45,108 nucleotides of DNA from an uncultured Nitrosomonadaceae bacterium (GTDB taxonomy: Bacteria; Pseudomonadota; Gammaproteobacteria; Burkholderiales; Nitrosomonadaceae). Both the position numbers and the translations under genes were made by a program. This document shows, piece by piece, positions 1-9,805 of this stretch (the stretch's first letter is position 1; each line of letters starts with the position of its first letter). The notes below the pieces were generated by a model. The model ran no database searches and was not told the origin of the DNA. It saw only the letters and a list, made by a program, of their open reading frames with translations. The stretch is from assembly GCA_905612245.1 (NCBI GenBank), contig CAJQRL010000021.1, positions 1-45,108 of the forward strand, in the 5' to 3' direction.

Positions 1-231
1 AATAGCGATGTGGCCGAAGCCGGCCCCTAAATCGTATTCTTTTGTATCCCAGTTGTGGGTTAATTCAATTGCTGTGGCATCGCTCTCATTTTGATAACCA
101 ACAAATGCCAAAGTAAATTTTCCTTCAGGATAGTCCTTGCGGCGCAGTACTCTCATTCCAAGAACTTGAGAATAAAACTCGATTGAGTTCTCCAGGTTTC
201 CAACTCGTAGCATGGCATGTAGAATTCGCAT
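1..231 (-). CDS. gloA: Lactoylglutathione lyase (glyoxalase I), N-terminal part, truncated by window edge
   Basis: Reverse strand reads MRILHAMLRVGNLENSIEFYSQVLGMRVLRRKDYPEGKFTLAFVGYQNESDATAIELTHNWDTKEYDLGAGFGHIAI..., typical GloA. Confidence 0.93.
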   Translation of the reverse strand, partial: MRILHAMLRVGNLENSIEFYSQVLGMRVLRRKDYPEGKFTLAFVGYQNESDATAIELTHNWDTKEYDLGAGFGHIAI

Positions 232-420
232 TTAAATTTCAATCATCTCGAAGTCTTCTTTACGAGCTTCACACTCAGGACAGACCCAGTTTATCGGTAC
301 GTCATCCCAACGTGTGCCAGGAGGGAGCCCCTCTTCTGGAGATCCTTCGCTTTCGTCATATACGTAACCGCAAATAAGGCACATGTAGCTGCGGAATGCA
401 GGAGTTTCAGTAGTAGGCAT
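232..420 (-). CDS. rubA: Rubredoxin
   Basis: 62 aa with CxxCG...CPxC motifs (MCLICGYVYDE...WVCPECEARKEDFE). Confidence 0.95.
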   Translation of the reverse strand: MPTTETPAFRSYMCLICGYVYDESEGSPEEGLPPGTRWDDVPINWVCPECEARKEDFEMIEI

Positions 421-465
421 AATATTTGTATTTTAGGTTAAAATGTCATTTTACGATATTAACGC

Positions 466-1323
466 ATGCTTCAGCCACCCCCAATAGTGCTTTCTTTTTC
501 TGCCAACGATTCTAGCGGTGGTGCTGGAATTCAGGCAGACACTCTCACCCTTGCAAGTATGGGCTGCCATCCTTTGTCGGTGATTACTGCTGTTACGGTA
601 CAAGATACTGTTGGAGTGGATGATGTGATGGCACTAGACTCAGGGTGGGTAGCAGATCAGGCGCGTGCAGTGCTTGAAGATATGCCAGTAAATGTGTTCA
701 AAATTGGAATGCTGGGTAGCGTTGAGAATATCGCTACTATTGCTGAAATAGTGTCAGATTATCCGGATATTCCGGTAGTTCTGGATCCAGTCCTTAGCTC
801 AGCTCGTGGTGACGAATTGGCGAGTGAGGATATGATTTTAGCAATGCGTGAATTATTGCTTCCTCAGACTACTATCATTACTCCAAATAGCATAGAAGCT
901 CGTCGGTTGGTACAACAGGATGAGGTAGAAGACGCAGATGAGTTGGATCTGGGTCAATGTGGTGAGCGGATTCTACATATGGGTTGTGAATACGTTTTAA
1001 TAACAGGAGCTCATGAAAATACTCGTCAGGTGACAAATACTCTGTATACAGGTTCAGGTATTGTGAGATCAGATGTATGGCAACGACTAACTGGCTCATA
1101 TCATGGGTCAGGGTGTACTCTAGCTTCTGCTATCGCGGCAACGATTGCCAATGGCCTACCTGTTTCTGACGGAGTGTATGAAGCACAAGAATATACTTGG
1201 CAAGCTCTAAAATCTGGTTTTCATCCGGGGATGGGGCAATACCTACCGGATCGTTTGTTCTGGGCACGTAATGAGCATGAATCTACAGAAGAGGATGAAT
1301 TGGATGTCGCTCCCAAGGATTAG
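466..1323 (+). CDS. thiD: Bifunctional hydroxymethylpyrimidine kinase/phosphomethylpyrimidine kinase
   Basis: FSANDSSGGAGIQADTLTLASMGCHPLSVITAVTVQDT and GSGCTLASAIAA motifs. Confidence 0.95.
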   Translation: MLQPPPIVLSFSANDSSGGAGIQADTLTLASMGCHPLSVITAVTVQDTVGVDDVMALDSGWVADQARAVLEDMPVNVFKIGMLGSVENIATIAEIVSDYPDIPVVLDPVLSSARGDELASEDMILAMRELLLPQTTIITPNSIEARRLVQQDEVEDADELDLGQCGERILHMGCEYVLITGAHENTRQVTNTLYTGSGIVRSDVWQRLTGSYHGSGCTLASAIAATIANGLPVSDGVYEAQEYTWQALKSGFHPGMGQYLPDRLFWARNEHESTEEDELDVAPKD

Positions 1324-1957
1324 CGGTATATATGCAATAACTCCAGACCTAATTGATACTACTAATTTGGTTATGTTAACGCAACAAGCACTTATTGGTG
1401 GCGTGGAGCTAATTCAATATCGTAACAAGGTAGCTGACAATATTCTAAAATTGGAACAGGCAACTTTACTTTCTAATCTTTGCCATGAATTTAATACCCC
1501 ACTGATTATTAATGATGACCTGGACCTTGCAATTAAAGTTGGTGCGGATGGAGTGCACTTAGGAATAGAAGATATAACGGTAGCTGAAGCTCGGCGCAGA
1601 TTAGGACCAGAAAAAATCATTGGAGCTTCTTGTTACAATAAGTTCAGATACGCTATTGAAGCAGAAAATAATGGTGCAGATTATGTAGCATTCGGAGCTT
1701 TTTATATTTCTAGTACAAAACCTGGTGCAGTCTCCGCGCCTATAAATTTATTGTGCAAGGCAAAGCAGTGCTTACAAATCCCAGTTGTTGCAATCGGAGG
1801 AATTGATTCAGAAAATATTGTAGAGTTAATATATAAGGGGGCTGATGCAGTAGCGGTTAGCCGGTCTATTTTTAATTCCATAAATATTCAGCTTGAAACC
1901 AAAAAACTATCCTGTATATTCAAACGAGCACAAAAAGTACCGATTTCTAACGTCTAG
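1304..1957 (+). CDS. thiE: Thiamine-phosphate synthase; ORF opens at 1271, start at 1304 is more likely; overlaps thiD 3' end
   Basis: ISGIYAITPDL, IQYRNK, LIINDDLDLAIKVGADGVHLG, IGASCYN, PVVAIGGI motifs. Confidence 0.93.
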   Translation: MSLPRISGIYAITPDLIDTTNLVMLTQQALIGGVELIQYRNKVADNILKLEQATLLSNLCHEFNTPLIINDDLDLAIKVGADGVHLGIEDITVAEARRRLGPEKIIGASCYNKFRYAIEAENNGADYVAFGAFYISSTKPGAVSAPINLLCKAKQCLQIPVVAIGGIDSENIVELIYKGADAVAVSRSIFNSINIQLETKKLSCIFKRAQKVPISNV

Positions 1958-2006
1958 GACGGGCAATTAAATATTGAATTAATACGCTCCTATGCTTGTC
2001 TTACTT
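1926..2006 (+). repeat. Copy A of an 81-bp inverted dispersed element; co-oriented with and ending 29 nt before the hemL start; overlaps last codons of thiE
   Basis: Aligned by eye to the reverse complement of 13159-13239: 76/81 identical, five transitions, no gaps. Confidence 0.92.
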
Positions 2007-2035
2007 AAAAACTAAATATTCCATTAATAATTTAA

Positions 2036-3331
2036 ATGAGCTATCAAATGACTTCACTTAATCAGAAACTATTCCAACGTTCTCAAGAATGTATCCCGGG
2101 TGGAGTTAACTCACCAGTACGTGCTTTTAAATCAGTTGGCGGTACGCCTGTATTTTTTAAACGAGGAAAGGGAGCATATGTATGGGATGTAGATAATAAG
2201 AGCTATATAGATTATGTAGGTTCTTGGGGACCGCTGATTCTGGGTCATGCTCATCCAGAAGTAATTGAAGCTGTACAAAATAAAATAAAAGATGGGTTAA
2301 CATTCGGTGCTCCGACTGAGGGCGAGTTGGAAATAGCCGAATTATTATGCAAGCTGGTTCCCTCCATTGAGCAAGTGAGGCTTGTAAGCTCAGGTACTGA
2401 AGCCACTATGAGTGCGATCCGACTTGCACGGGGCTATACTGGCAGAAATCGCATCATCAAATTTGAAGGTTGTTATCATGGCCATGAAGATGCATTACTG
2501 GTAAAAGCTGGTTCTGGAGCGCTTACTCTTGGTTGTCCAAGTTCTGCAGGGGTCCCTGCAGAAGTTACAAATAGTACTACTGTATTAAACTACAATGATC
2601 TTGAAGAGCTAGAACAAATATTCAGTAAGGCTGGTGGAGAAGTCGCCGCAGTTATTGTAGAGCCAGTTGCGGGTAATATGAATTTTGTAACACCAAACCC
2701 TAAGTTTTTACCAGCACTACGTGAATTATGTACGAAGCATGGCAGTGTATTAATTTTTGATGAAGTGATGACTGGCTTTCGTGTTGGACTGGGGTGTGCC
2801 CAAGGGGTTTATAATATTAAGCCAGATCTTACTACATTAGGCAAAGTGATTGGTGGTGGGATGCCTATGGCGGCCTTTGGCGGCAAACGAGAAATCATGC
2901 AATGTCTTGCTCCCGTAGGTTCAGTATATCAGGCAGGAACGCTATCTGGTAACCCGATAGCTGTTAGTGCAGGGCTTGCTACTTTACAGATGGTACAAAC
3001 TCCTGGATTCTACGAAAAACTTACTAGTAGTACTCAACAACTGGTTAATGGCCTTACTGACATAGCAAAGAAATATGAGATTCCATTCTGCGCGCAATCA
3101 TTAGGCGGGATGTTTGGTCTTTATTTTCGAGGGGGCATACCGTCAAGTTATGCTGAAGTAATGGAGTGCGACGTAGAATCTTTTAATCGATTTTTCCATG
3201 CCATGCTACAAGAGGGTATCTATTTTGCACCGTCATCCTTTGAGGCCGGATTTGTTTCTTCTGCCCATAGCGACATGGTAATCAGAAAAACATTACAAGC
3301 AGCTGAGAATATATTTAGCACTTGGAAATAA
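2036..3331 (+). CDS. hemL: Glutamate-1-semialdehyde 2,1-aminomutase
   Basis: [32 protein letters not shown] full-length match to HemL. Confidence 0.97.
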   Translation: MSYQMTSLNQKLFQRSQECIPGGVNSPVRAFKSVGGTPVFFKRGKGAYVWDVDNKSYIDYVGSWGPLILGHAHPEVIEAVQNKIKDGLTFGAPTEGELEIAELLCKLVPSIEQVRLVSSGTEATMSAIRLARGYTGRNRIIKFEGCYHGHEDALLVKAGSGALTLGCPSSAGVPAEVTNSTTVLNYNDLEELEQIFSKAGGEVAAVIVEPVAGNMNFVTPNPKFLPALRELCTKHGSVLIFDEVMTGFRVGLGCAQGVYNIKPDLTTLGKVIGGGMPMAAFGGKREIMQCLAPVGSVYQAGTLSGNPIAVSAGLATLQMVQTPGFYEKLTSSTQQLVNGLTDIAKKYEIPFCAQSLGGMFGLYFRGGIPSSYAEVMECDVESFNRFFHAMLQEGIYFAPSSFEAGFVSSAHSDMVIRKTLQAAENIFSTWK

Positions 3332-3378
3332 ATACTATCCAGCTAAAGTATGGTTTTAAATTTAAATCTTTTATTAGA

Positions 3379-4014
3379 TTAGTTTAGGCCTGAGATAAAT
3401 TCAGCCACTGCTTTTATTTCTTGTTCACTCATACGAGAAACAATTCCTCTCATCACGCTGTTTGTATCATTAGCGCGCTGCCCAGTTCGAAAGTATCTAA
3501 GTTGTGCCGCAGTATATTCAGTATGTTGCCCAGCAAGGCGCGGATAATTGGGTGGGATACCACTTCCGTTTGGAGAGTGACATCCGGAGCATGCAGGCAG
3601 GCCAGATTCTATATTCCCGCCACGATAAATTTTCTCACCTTTTTCAGCAAGTTCTTTGTCTTTTGCTGCGCCAGGAGTGGGTTCTTGTTGGGCGTAATAA
3701 GCACCAATATTCTTCATATCTTCAGCTGAAAGAGGAGCAACCATTGCGGCCATGACCGGACTTTTTCTTTCAGCAGGCTTATTATCTTGTGGTTTAAAGT
3801 TTAGCAATTGCTTAGTGATATACTCTGGATGTTGTCCAGCTAGAATTGGGTTCGATGGAATAATGCTATTGCCATCAGCACTATGACAACCGGCGCAAAC
3901 TTTGCTTGCAATTTTTTCTCCTTCACTAGGATCACCATTGACAATGTTTTCAGCAAAAATCTGATTAGACAATAGTAGCGCAATGAACATTACTAAGTTT
4001 GATATTACTTTCAT
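3379..4014 (-). CDS. Cytochrome c4-type diheme c-type cytochrome; start at 4014 preferred over 4077
   Basis: Signal peptide plus two CxxCH haem sites (CAGCHSADG, CSGCHSPNG). Confidence 0.9.
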   Translation of the reverse strand: MKVISNLVMFIALLLSNQIFAENIVNGDPSEGEKIASKVCAGCHSADGNSIIPSNPILAGQHPEYITKQLLNFKPQDNKPAERKSPVMAAMVAPLSAEDMKNIGAYYAQQEPTPGAAKDKELAEKGEKIYRGGNIESGLPACSGCHSPNGSGIPPNYPRLAGQHTEYTAAQLRYFRTGQRANDTNSVMRGIVSRMSEQEIKAVAEFISGLN

Positions 4015-4129
4015 ACCTTGCATTTCAGGAGCCTCGAGAAAAATAGCATAAGTTAGATTAGCAGAGCATTTTAACAAGGCCAGAGCCTGTTAACAACAAT
4101 AAACGACCAACAATGAAAGTATATCCATA

Positions 4130-4345
4130 ATGAAAGTACTATTCTTTCTACTATTAGTAGCCAACCTGGTTTTTTTATTTCATATCCAATTCGACACTAA
4201 TTCTGATAGGGAAGTTCAATTGCGACCAGAGCTTAAGCCAGAAAAAATTAAGCTACTGTCAACACCGACGGCTTGTCTTGAAAGGGGTGGCCAACTCTAC
4301 TCTGACTTGCAGATTGCAAAATCAAACATGAGTAGGTGCAGTTGA
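4130..4345 (+). CDS. Short membrane-anchored hypothetical protein, possibly truncated SPOR-type protein
   Basis: N-terminal TM helix MKVLFFLLLVANLVFLF, then PELKPEKIKLL...CLERG; ORF ends after 71 aa. Confidence 0.5.
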   Translation: MKVLFFLLLVANLVFLFHIQFDTNSDREVQLRPELKPEKIKLLSTPTACLERGGQLYSDLQIAKSNMSRCS

Positions 4346-4421
4346 AATAGGCAGAAAATTATTTCACAAATTCACGTTACTATTTTTGCTATAAATAATA
4401 CTTATTTAATTAGGAAATATT

Positions 4422-5222
4422 ATGACGGTACATCTTAATTCCCCGCAAGAGATTGAAAAAATGCGGGTTGCTGGAAAACTTGGATCAGAGGTTCTCGATT
4501 TCATTACACCTTTTGTCAAACCTGGAATAACAACCAGTGAACTCGATAAGCTATGCCATGATTATATGTTAAATGAGCAGGATACGATTCCTGCACCACT
4601 TAATTATGCGCCACCAGGACATAAGCCCTATCCAAAGTCAATTTGTACTTCAGTTAATCATCAAGTTTGCCATGGAGTGCCAGGTGAGAAAAAACTGAAA
4701 GCAGGTGATATTGTTAATATTGATGTAACGGTAATTAAAGGTGGCTATCACGGCGATACGAGTCGTATGTATTATGTGGGTGAGGCACCGATCCAAGCTA
4801 AACGTTTGTGTGAGATTACCTACGAATCTATGTGGCGTGGAATAGAAGAGATTAAACCAAATAAGTATTTAGGTGATATAGGTTACGCTATTCAAAGCTT
4901 TGCTGAGAATTTGGGTTGTAGTGTAGTAAAAGAGTTTTGTGGTCATGGTATAGGTACCAAATTTCATGACGACCCGCAGGTCCTCCATTATGGTAGTGCC
5001 GGAACTGGCCTGCAATTGAAGGCAGGTATGATTTTTACAGTAGAGCCTATGATCAATGCAGGTAAGGCATCAATCCGCCAAATGGCAGATGGTTGGACTA
5101 TAGTTACTAAAGATCATAGTCTGTCGGCTCAGTGGGAGCATACAGTGTTAGTTACTGATACAGGGTATGAGGTTTTGACGTTGTCTGAAGGTGCCCCACC
5201 AAAACCCGTATTTCGTGTCTGA
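4422..5222 (+). CDS. map: Methionine aminopeptidase type I
   Basis: CHGVPGEKKLKAGDIVNIDV, GHGIGTKFHDDPQV, FTVEPMIN motifs. Confidence 0.97.
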   Translation: MTVHLNSPQEIEKMRVAGKLGSEVLDFITPFVKPGITTSELDKLCHDYMLNEQDTIPAPLNYAPPGHKPYPKSICTSVNHQVCHGVPGEKKLKAGDIVNIDVTVIKGGYHGDTSRMYYVGEAPIQAKRLCEITYESMWRGIEEIKPNKYLGDIGYAIQSFAENLGCSVVKEFCGHGIGTKFHDDPQVLHYGSAGTGLQLKAGMIFTVEPMINAGKASIRQMADGWTIVTKDHSLSAQWEHTVLVTDTGYEVLTLSEGAPPKPVFRV

Positions 5223-5231
5223 TTCAAATCA

Positions 5232-7856
5232 ATGAATATTGAGGGAAGATCTTTATCAAGCCCGTTAAATTCTATAAACGGAAAGAAAATACTGGTACAG
5301 GGTCGCAAGGTATTACGTGAACAATTTAGTAAGAATGCGAACAGCACGGCATTACTTCGGGGTCATTGTAGGTTAGTTGATATTGTATTGCGCCAAGCAT
5401 GGAAAGAAATGGCATTTCCGGGTTCAATTACCTTATTGGCTGTAGGTGGATATGGTCGTGGATATCTTTTCCCTAATTCAGATATAGATCTAGTAGTTTT
5501 GCTTCCTGCTAAAGGAAATAAGCAGGATGCTGTTACAAAATATAAGCTAGAAAGCTGGGTTCGTTTGTTGTGGGATATGGAATTAGAGGTGGGTCATAGC
5601 GTTCGTACGTTAACTGAATGTACAGAAGAGTCAGAAAAAGATATTACGGTACAGACAAGCCTGCTTGAGGCGCGCCGGCTTGCAGGAAGTAGTAAATTAT
5701 TTAGTATGTTTTTGCAAGTAATAAAATCTGGGTTAAACCCAAGAGAGTTCTTCAACGCTAAACAGTTTGAGCAACAGCAGCGCCATGGCCGTTATCATGA
5801 GGTAACCAACAATCTTGAGCCTAATTTAAAGGAAAGCCCTGGCGGTCTGCGGGACTTGCAAAATATTTTATGGGTTAGTCGCGCTACAGGATATGGGAGA
5901 TCCTGGTCTGATCTTGCCAAGGGAGGGCTTATCACAAAAGAGGAGGCCCGACTTACAAAGCGTCATGAAAAAATCTTACAGGGTCTTCGTATTCGACTAC
6001 ATTACCTCGCAGAACGTCGTGAAGACAGATTGCTGTTTGATTTTCAGGCCTTACTTGCTAAAGAATACAAAATTACTGATAAATCGCCACGTTTGGCCGG
6101 CGAATTATTAATGCAGCGTTATTATCGTGCTGCAAAATCAGTAACCCAAATTAATACGATTTTTTTACTTGCTTTACGAACAAAAATCTTCCCGTATGCA
6201 AACGTAACACCTGTAATATTAAATAAGCATTTTCAGAAACGCGGCGAACTGCTTGAGGTAAGAGATGAATGTATTTTCAGGAAAGAGCCAAGCGTTATTC
6301 TGGAAAGCATTCTAATGCTACAGCAGCACCCTGAATTAAAAGCTTTTAGTGTTACTACACTAAGAGCACTCTGGCATTCAACATCCCTTATTAACTCGGA
6401 TTTCCGGTTAAACATACATAATTGCAACCTATTTATGGAAATTCTACGTCAGCCACGTGGGATTACCAGAGAGCTACGTTTCATGAGTCGCTACGGAATA
6501 TTAGGGCGTTATATTCCGGCATTCGGACGAATTATTGGTCAAATGCAGCATGACTTGTTCCACGTTTATACAGTGGACGAGCATATTTTAATGGTAGTGA
6601 GAAATCTACGTCGTTTTATGGCTTCTGAATTTTCCCATGAGTATCCACTGTGTAGTCAACTCATAAGTGAATTTGATCGGCCTGAAATTCTTTATCTTGC
6701 AGGTTTATTCCACGATATTGCTAAAGGGCGTAATGGAGACCACTCTTCTCTTGGAAAAAAAGATGCCAAAAAGTTCTGTGTGCAGCATAGGCTATCTGAA
6801 GAGGACGCGGAATTAGTATCATGGCTGGTAGAGAATCATTTGATAATGTCAGCCACAGCACAGAAAAAGGACTTATCAGACCCAAAAATAATATCTTATT
6901 TTGCTACACATGTAAGGAATAAACGTCGGCTCACCGCAATTTATTTGCTTACAGTTGCAGATATACGCGGTACAGGTCCTAAGATATGGAATACCTGGAA
7001 AGGTAAGTTATTAGAAGATTTATTTTGGGCAACGTGGCGTCATTTATGTGGCGAACCAGCAGATGCTGGCGGTATCCTAGAAAATCGTAAGATTAGAGTA
7101 TTAGAACTATTGCAACATGATCCTATTCCTACAGATGCACATAAACAGCTCTGGTCAGAACTTGATACCACTTATTTGCTACAGAATGACTCACAAGAAA
7201 TTGCATGGCATACACGTCAACTTTACTACAGGATCAATTCTCTTGTGCCGGTGGTTAAAGCTCGGGTTGTTCCTGCCGGGGATGGTGTCCAGGTAATGAT
7301 ATATACCGCGGACCAAAAAGATTTATTCTCTCGTATTTGTGGATTTTTTGAGCATATTAATTACAGTATTGTCGAAGCTAAAATTCATACTACAAAGAAT
7401 GGCTACGCTCTCGATAGTTTTTTAGTACTAAATCCATTCAATTCAGCAGGACAATATCGTGATGTGGCTCGTAATGTGGAGCATGGATTAAAACAGAAGT
7501 TGGAACAACAGCTACCTCTTAAACCTCCTTCACAAGTGCGGGTAAGTCGTCACCTTAAGCATTTTCCAATTACACCTGAAGTTGATATTGAACCAGATGA
7601 GAGGGGGGGCTATCATGTCTTGTCAATTGTTGCCGGAGACCAACGAGAATTGTTGTCACGTGTTGCACAATTATTGGCAGATTCTAATGTAAGAGTACAT
7701 AGTGCCAAGGTAAATACGATGGGGGAACGTGCTGAAGATACTTTTCTAATTACGGGAAAAGTATTAAATGAAACAAAGACATTAATCAAATTAGAAGCAA
7801 AGCTCCTAAGTATACTGCAGACAACAGATGAATTAACTCAGATTAAATCAGGATAA
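5232..7856 (+). CDS. glnD: [Protein-PII] uridylyltransferase / UMP-removing enzyme
   Basis: NT domain GGYGRGYLFPNSDIDLVVLLP, HD domain AGLFHDIAKGRNGDHS, two C-terminal ACT domains. Confidence 0.97.
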   Translation: MNIEGRSLSSPLNSINGKKILVQGRKVLREQFSKNANSTALLRGHCRLVDIVLRQAWKEMAFPGSITLLAVGGYGRGYLFPNSDIDLVVLLPAKGNKQDAVTKYKLESWVRLLWDMELEVGHSVRTLTECTEESEKDITVQTSLLEARRLAGSSKLFSMFLQVIKSGLNPREFFNAKQFEQQQRHGRYHEVTNNLEPNLKESPGGLRDLQNILWVSRATGYGRSWSDLAKGGLITKEEARLTKRHEKILQGLRIRLHYLAERREDRLLFDFQALLAKEYKITDKSPRLAGELLMQRYYRAAKSVTQINTIFLLALRTKIFPYANVTPVILNKHFQKRGELLEVRDECIFRKEPSVILESILMLQQHPELKAFSVTTLRALWHSTSLINSDFRLNIHNCNLFMEILRQPRGITRELRFMSRYGILGRYIPAFGRIIGQMQHDLFHVYTVDEHILMVVRNLRRFMASEFSHEYPLCSQLISEFDRPEILYLAGLFHDIAKGRNGDHSSLGKKDAKKFCVQHRLSEEDAELVSWLVENHLIMSATAQKKDLSDPKIISYFATHVRNKRRLTAIYLLTVADIRGTGPKIWNTWKGKLLEDLFWATWRHLCGEPADAGGILENRKIRVLELLQHDPIPTDAHKQLWSELDTTYLLQNDSQEIAWHTRQLYYRINSLVPVVKARVVPAGDGVQVMIYTADQKDLFSRICGFFEHINYSIVEAKIHTTKNGYALDSFLVLNPFNSAGQYRDVARNVEHGLKQKLEQQLPLKPPSQVRVSRHLKHFPITPEVDIEPDERGGYHVLSIVAGDQRELLSRVAQLLADSNVRVHSAKVNTMGERAEDTFLITGKVLNETKTLIKLEAKLLSILQTTDELTQIKSG

Positions 7857-7906
7857 AATTCATAACATACACAGTTACTTAGAGCTTGCAATTTGTATCC
7901 TGACCC

Positions 7907-8650
7907 TCAATGTATGGTTATTGCTTCCTTACATTCGATATTTAGGTCTGCACAGTAGTTTTCATAGATTCCATCAAGGAATTTCCAAAGAGCATTACAT
8001 GCTTCGGTAGTGGCAGCCAGAACCTCAGCTTTTTTCTCTGGAGTATCAGCAAACCTTTCAATTAAGGCCCATTCTGCCTTTGAATGGTGGATATCAGCTT
8101 CCTGATGTACCGTAAAGAATTCATAGCTATCAGGGTTATTCATTCCATAGAATTTTGCCAAACCATCAATTTTTACTGCAGCAATTTCTGGTACTTGTGA
8201 TTCAAATGCATGCATAGCTGCTAGGCCGGCATAGAATGGTTGATTCAGACAAATATCCCGAAAAGTCGTAACAAGATTCTCTGTGCCAGGTAGGGCGGTT
8301 GCATTGGCCAATTCTTTTTCGCTTGAGCCTAAAGCTAATGCAAAGGTTTTCCATAGGCCGGGATGATTTTTTTCACCATATTCTTCACTAATTAGGTTCT
8401 CTAATACCTCTTGCCGAACACTGATATCACCACTATTAGTCTCAGTATGGAAATGAGGGGTATTGAAATGTACCGCACTTAAATAAGTTGGCTCAGCCAA
8501 GACATTATGAAAGTATTGCTCGGCATATTTACGTAGCTGAAGCTTTGAAAGCTTTCCTTCGGTCCAGGCAACATAAAATGGGTGTTTCAGGAGACTTTTA
8601 GATCCAATTATTGAGTCGACATCTTGCTTGAAAGTTAATTTTTCTTTCAT
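7907..8650 (-). CDS. CADD/PqqC-like (TenA superfamily) iron-containing protein, candidate non-canonical p-aminobenzoate synthase
   Basis: 247 aa from preferred start at 8650 with AGGA RBS; candidate metal ligands E89, H96, E150, H182, D186, H189 in EEYGEKNH / HAFES / HQEADIHH. Confidence 0.82.
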   Translation of the reverse strand: MKEKLTFKQDVDSIIGSKSLLKHPFYVAWTEGKLSKLQLRKYAEQYFHNVLAEPTYLSAVHFNTPHFHTETNSGDISVRQEVLENLISEEYGEKNHPGLWKTFALALGSSEKELANATALPGTENLVTTFRDICLNQPFYAGLAAMHAFESQVPEIAAVKIDGLAKFYGMNNPDSYEFFTVHQEADIHHSKAEWALIERFADTPEKKAEVLAATTEACNALWKFLDGIYENYCADLNIECKEAITIH

Positions 8651-8900
8651 AATTTTCCTCTTATTTTTAACAGGATACGGAGTATCAACAAGCATATCAC
8701 TACCTAATAATATCGCCAAGTAAAATTTTGGCGGATGAAAGATCATATCTCAGGTAGAGTTAAGGATAGAAGTTATAGTAAATTTAAATAGCGGAAATTT
8801 ATAGTGAAAATTAAAATAAGGCTGAAAATATTTTGCTTGCGCATTTCATTATGGGCTAATTTAACGCTAAACTGTGGCGTGCTTAAATTTGGATATATTT

Positions 8901-9323
8901 ATGGATGAGCAATCAAGCCTATTAGCTTTATTTGCCAGTAGTTTCTTTGCTGCTACACTGCTCCCAGGTGGGTCAGAAGCAGTATTATTTGGAGTATTAA
9001 AAGCTTACCCTCAGCTATATTGGCCTGCCTTGGGGGTTGCTTCACTTGGTAATACCTTGGGCGGCATAAGCTCTTATTTAATTGGGAGATTCTTGCCAGA
9101 TGAAAAGGCATTTCTCAAAAAATACAGTGGTAGCAGACGTGGACTTGAGTGGGTGCGTAATTACGGGAGCCCTGTGATATTGCTGTCATGGGTTCCTCTG
9201 ATAGGTGATGTGTTGTGTGTTGCGGCAGGCTGGCTTCGGGTCAACTGGCTATGGGTTCTGTTGTTCATGGTAGTTGGTAAATTTTCGCGTTACTGGGTAA
9301 TCGCAACATTTTTAAGCAACTAG
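8901..9323 (+). CDS. yqaA: YqaA/DedA-like (SNARE-associated) inner membrane protein
   Basis: FFAATLLPGGSEAVL...NTLGGISSYLIGR...YGSPVILLSWVPLIGDVLCVAAGWLR; start at 8901 preferred. Confidence 0.85.
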   Translation: MDEQSSLLALFASSFFAATLLPGGSEAVLFGVLKAYPQLYWPALGVASLGNTLGGISSYLIGRFLPDEKAFLKKYSGSRRGLEWVRNYGSPVILLSWVPLIGDVLCVAAGWLRVNWLWVLLFMVVGKFSRYWVIATFLSN

Positions 9324-9379
9324 AAGATCGATAGAATTTATTCTTTTTCTTATGATTAGTTCTAAACAGATGATGGAGC

Positions 9380-9688
9380 TTATTTCTTAATTAATTTTTG
9401 TAATTCTCCATTCTCGTACATTTCTGCTACGATATCCGATCCGCCGACAAAATTACCGTTTATATACAGTTGTGGAATAGTTGGCCAATTTGAGTACTCT
9501 TTAATGCCCTGTCTAATTTCTGGGTTAGGAAGTACGTCAACAGTAAAGATATTGCTTGCCCCACAAGCATCGAGTATTTTTACAGCATGTGCTGAGAAGC
9601 CACATTGTGGATTTTCAGGCGTACCTTTCATGTAGAGAACTACAGGGTTAGTGGTTACTTGTTCACTGATAATCTCTTGCGTATTCAT
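9380..9688 (-). CDS. grxD: Monothiol glutaredoxin, Grx4 family
   Basis: VVLYMKGTPENPQCGFSAHAV, NWPTIPQLYINGNFVGGSDI. Confidence 0.96.
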   Translation of the reverse strand: MNTQEIISEQVTTNPVVLYMKGTPENPQCGFSAHAVKILDACGASNIFTVDVLPNPEIRQGIKEYSNWPTIPQLYINGNFVGGSDIVAEMYENGELQKLIKK

Positions 9689-9805
9689 ACTGATCCTCTC
9701 ATCATATTAGTTACTATTATTCATATGCTATGAGTAATAGCGCCAGTCTAAAAAAGTTCTCTTCAACTTAATTAGGACAGCTAATTACAATAGTTTAACA
9801 GCTTT

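Noticed and set aside
9769-9787. TAATTAG-gacag-CTAATTA stem-loop between prmC and grxD
   Set aside because: AT-rich 7-bp stem likely to occur by chance; could be part of a weak terminator but not supportable alone.
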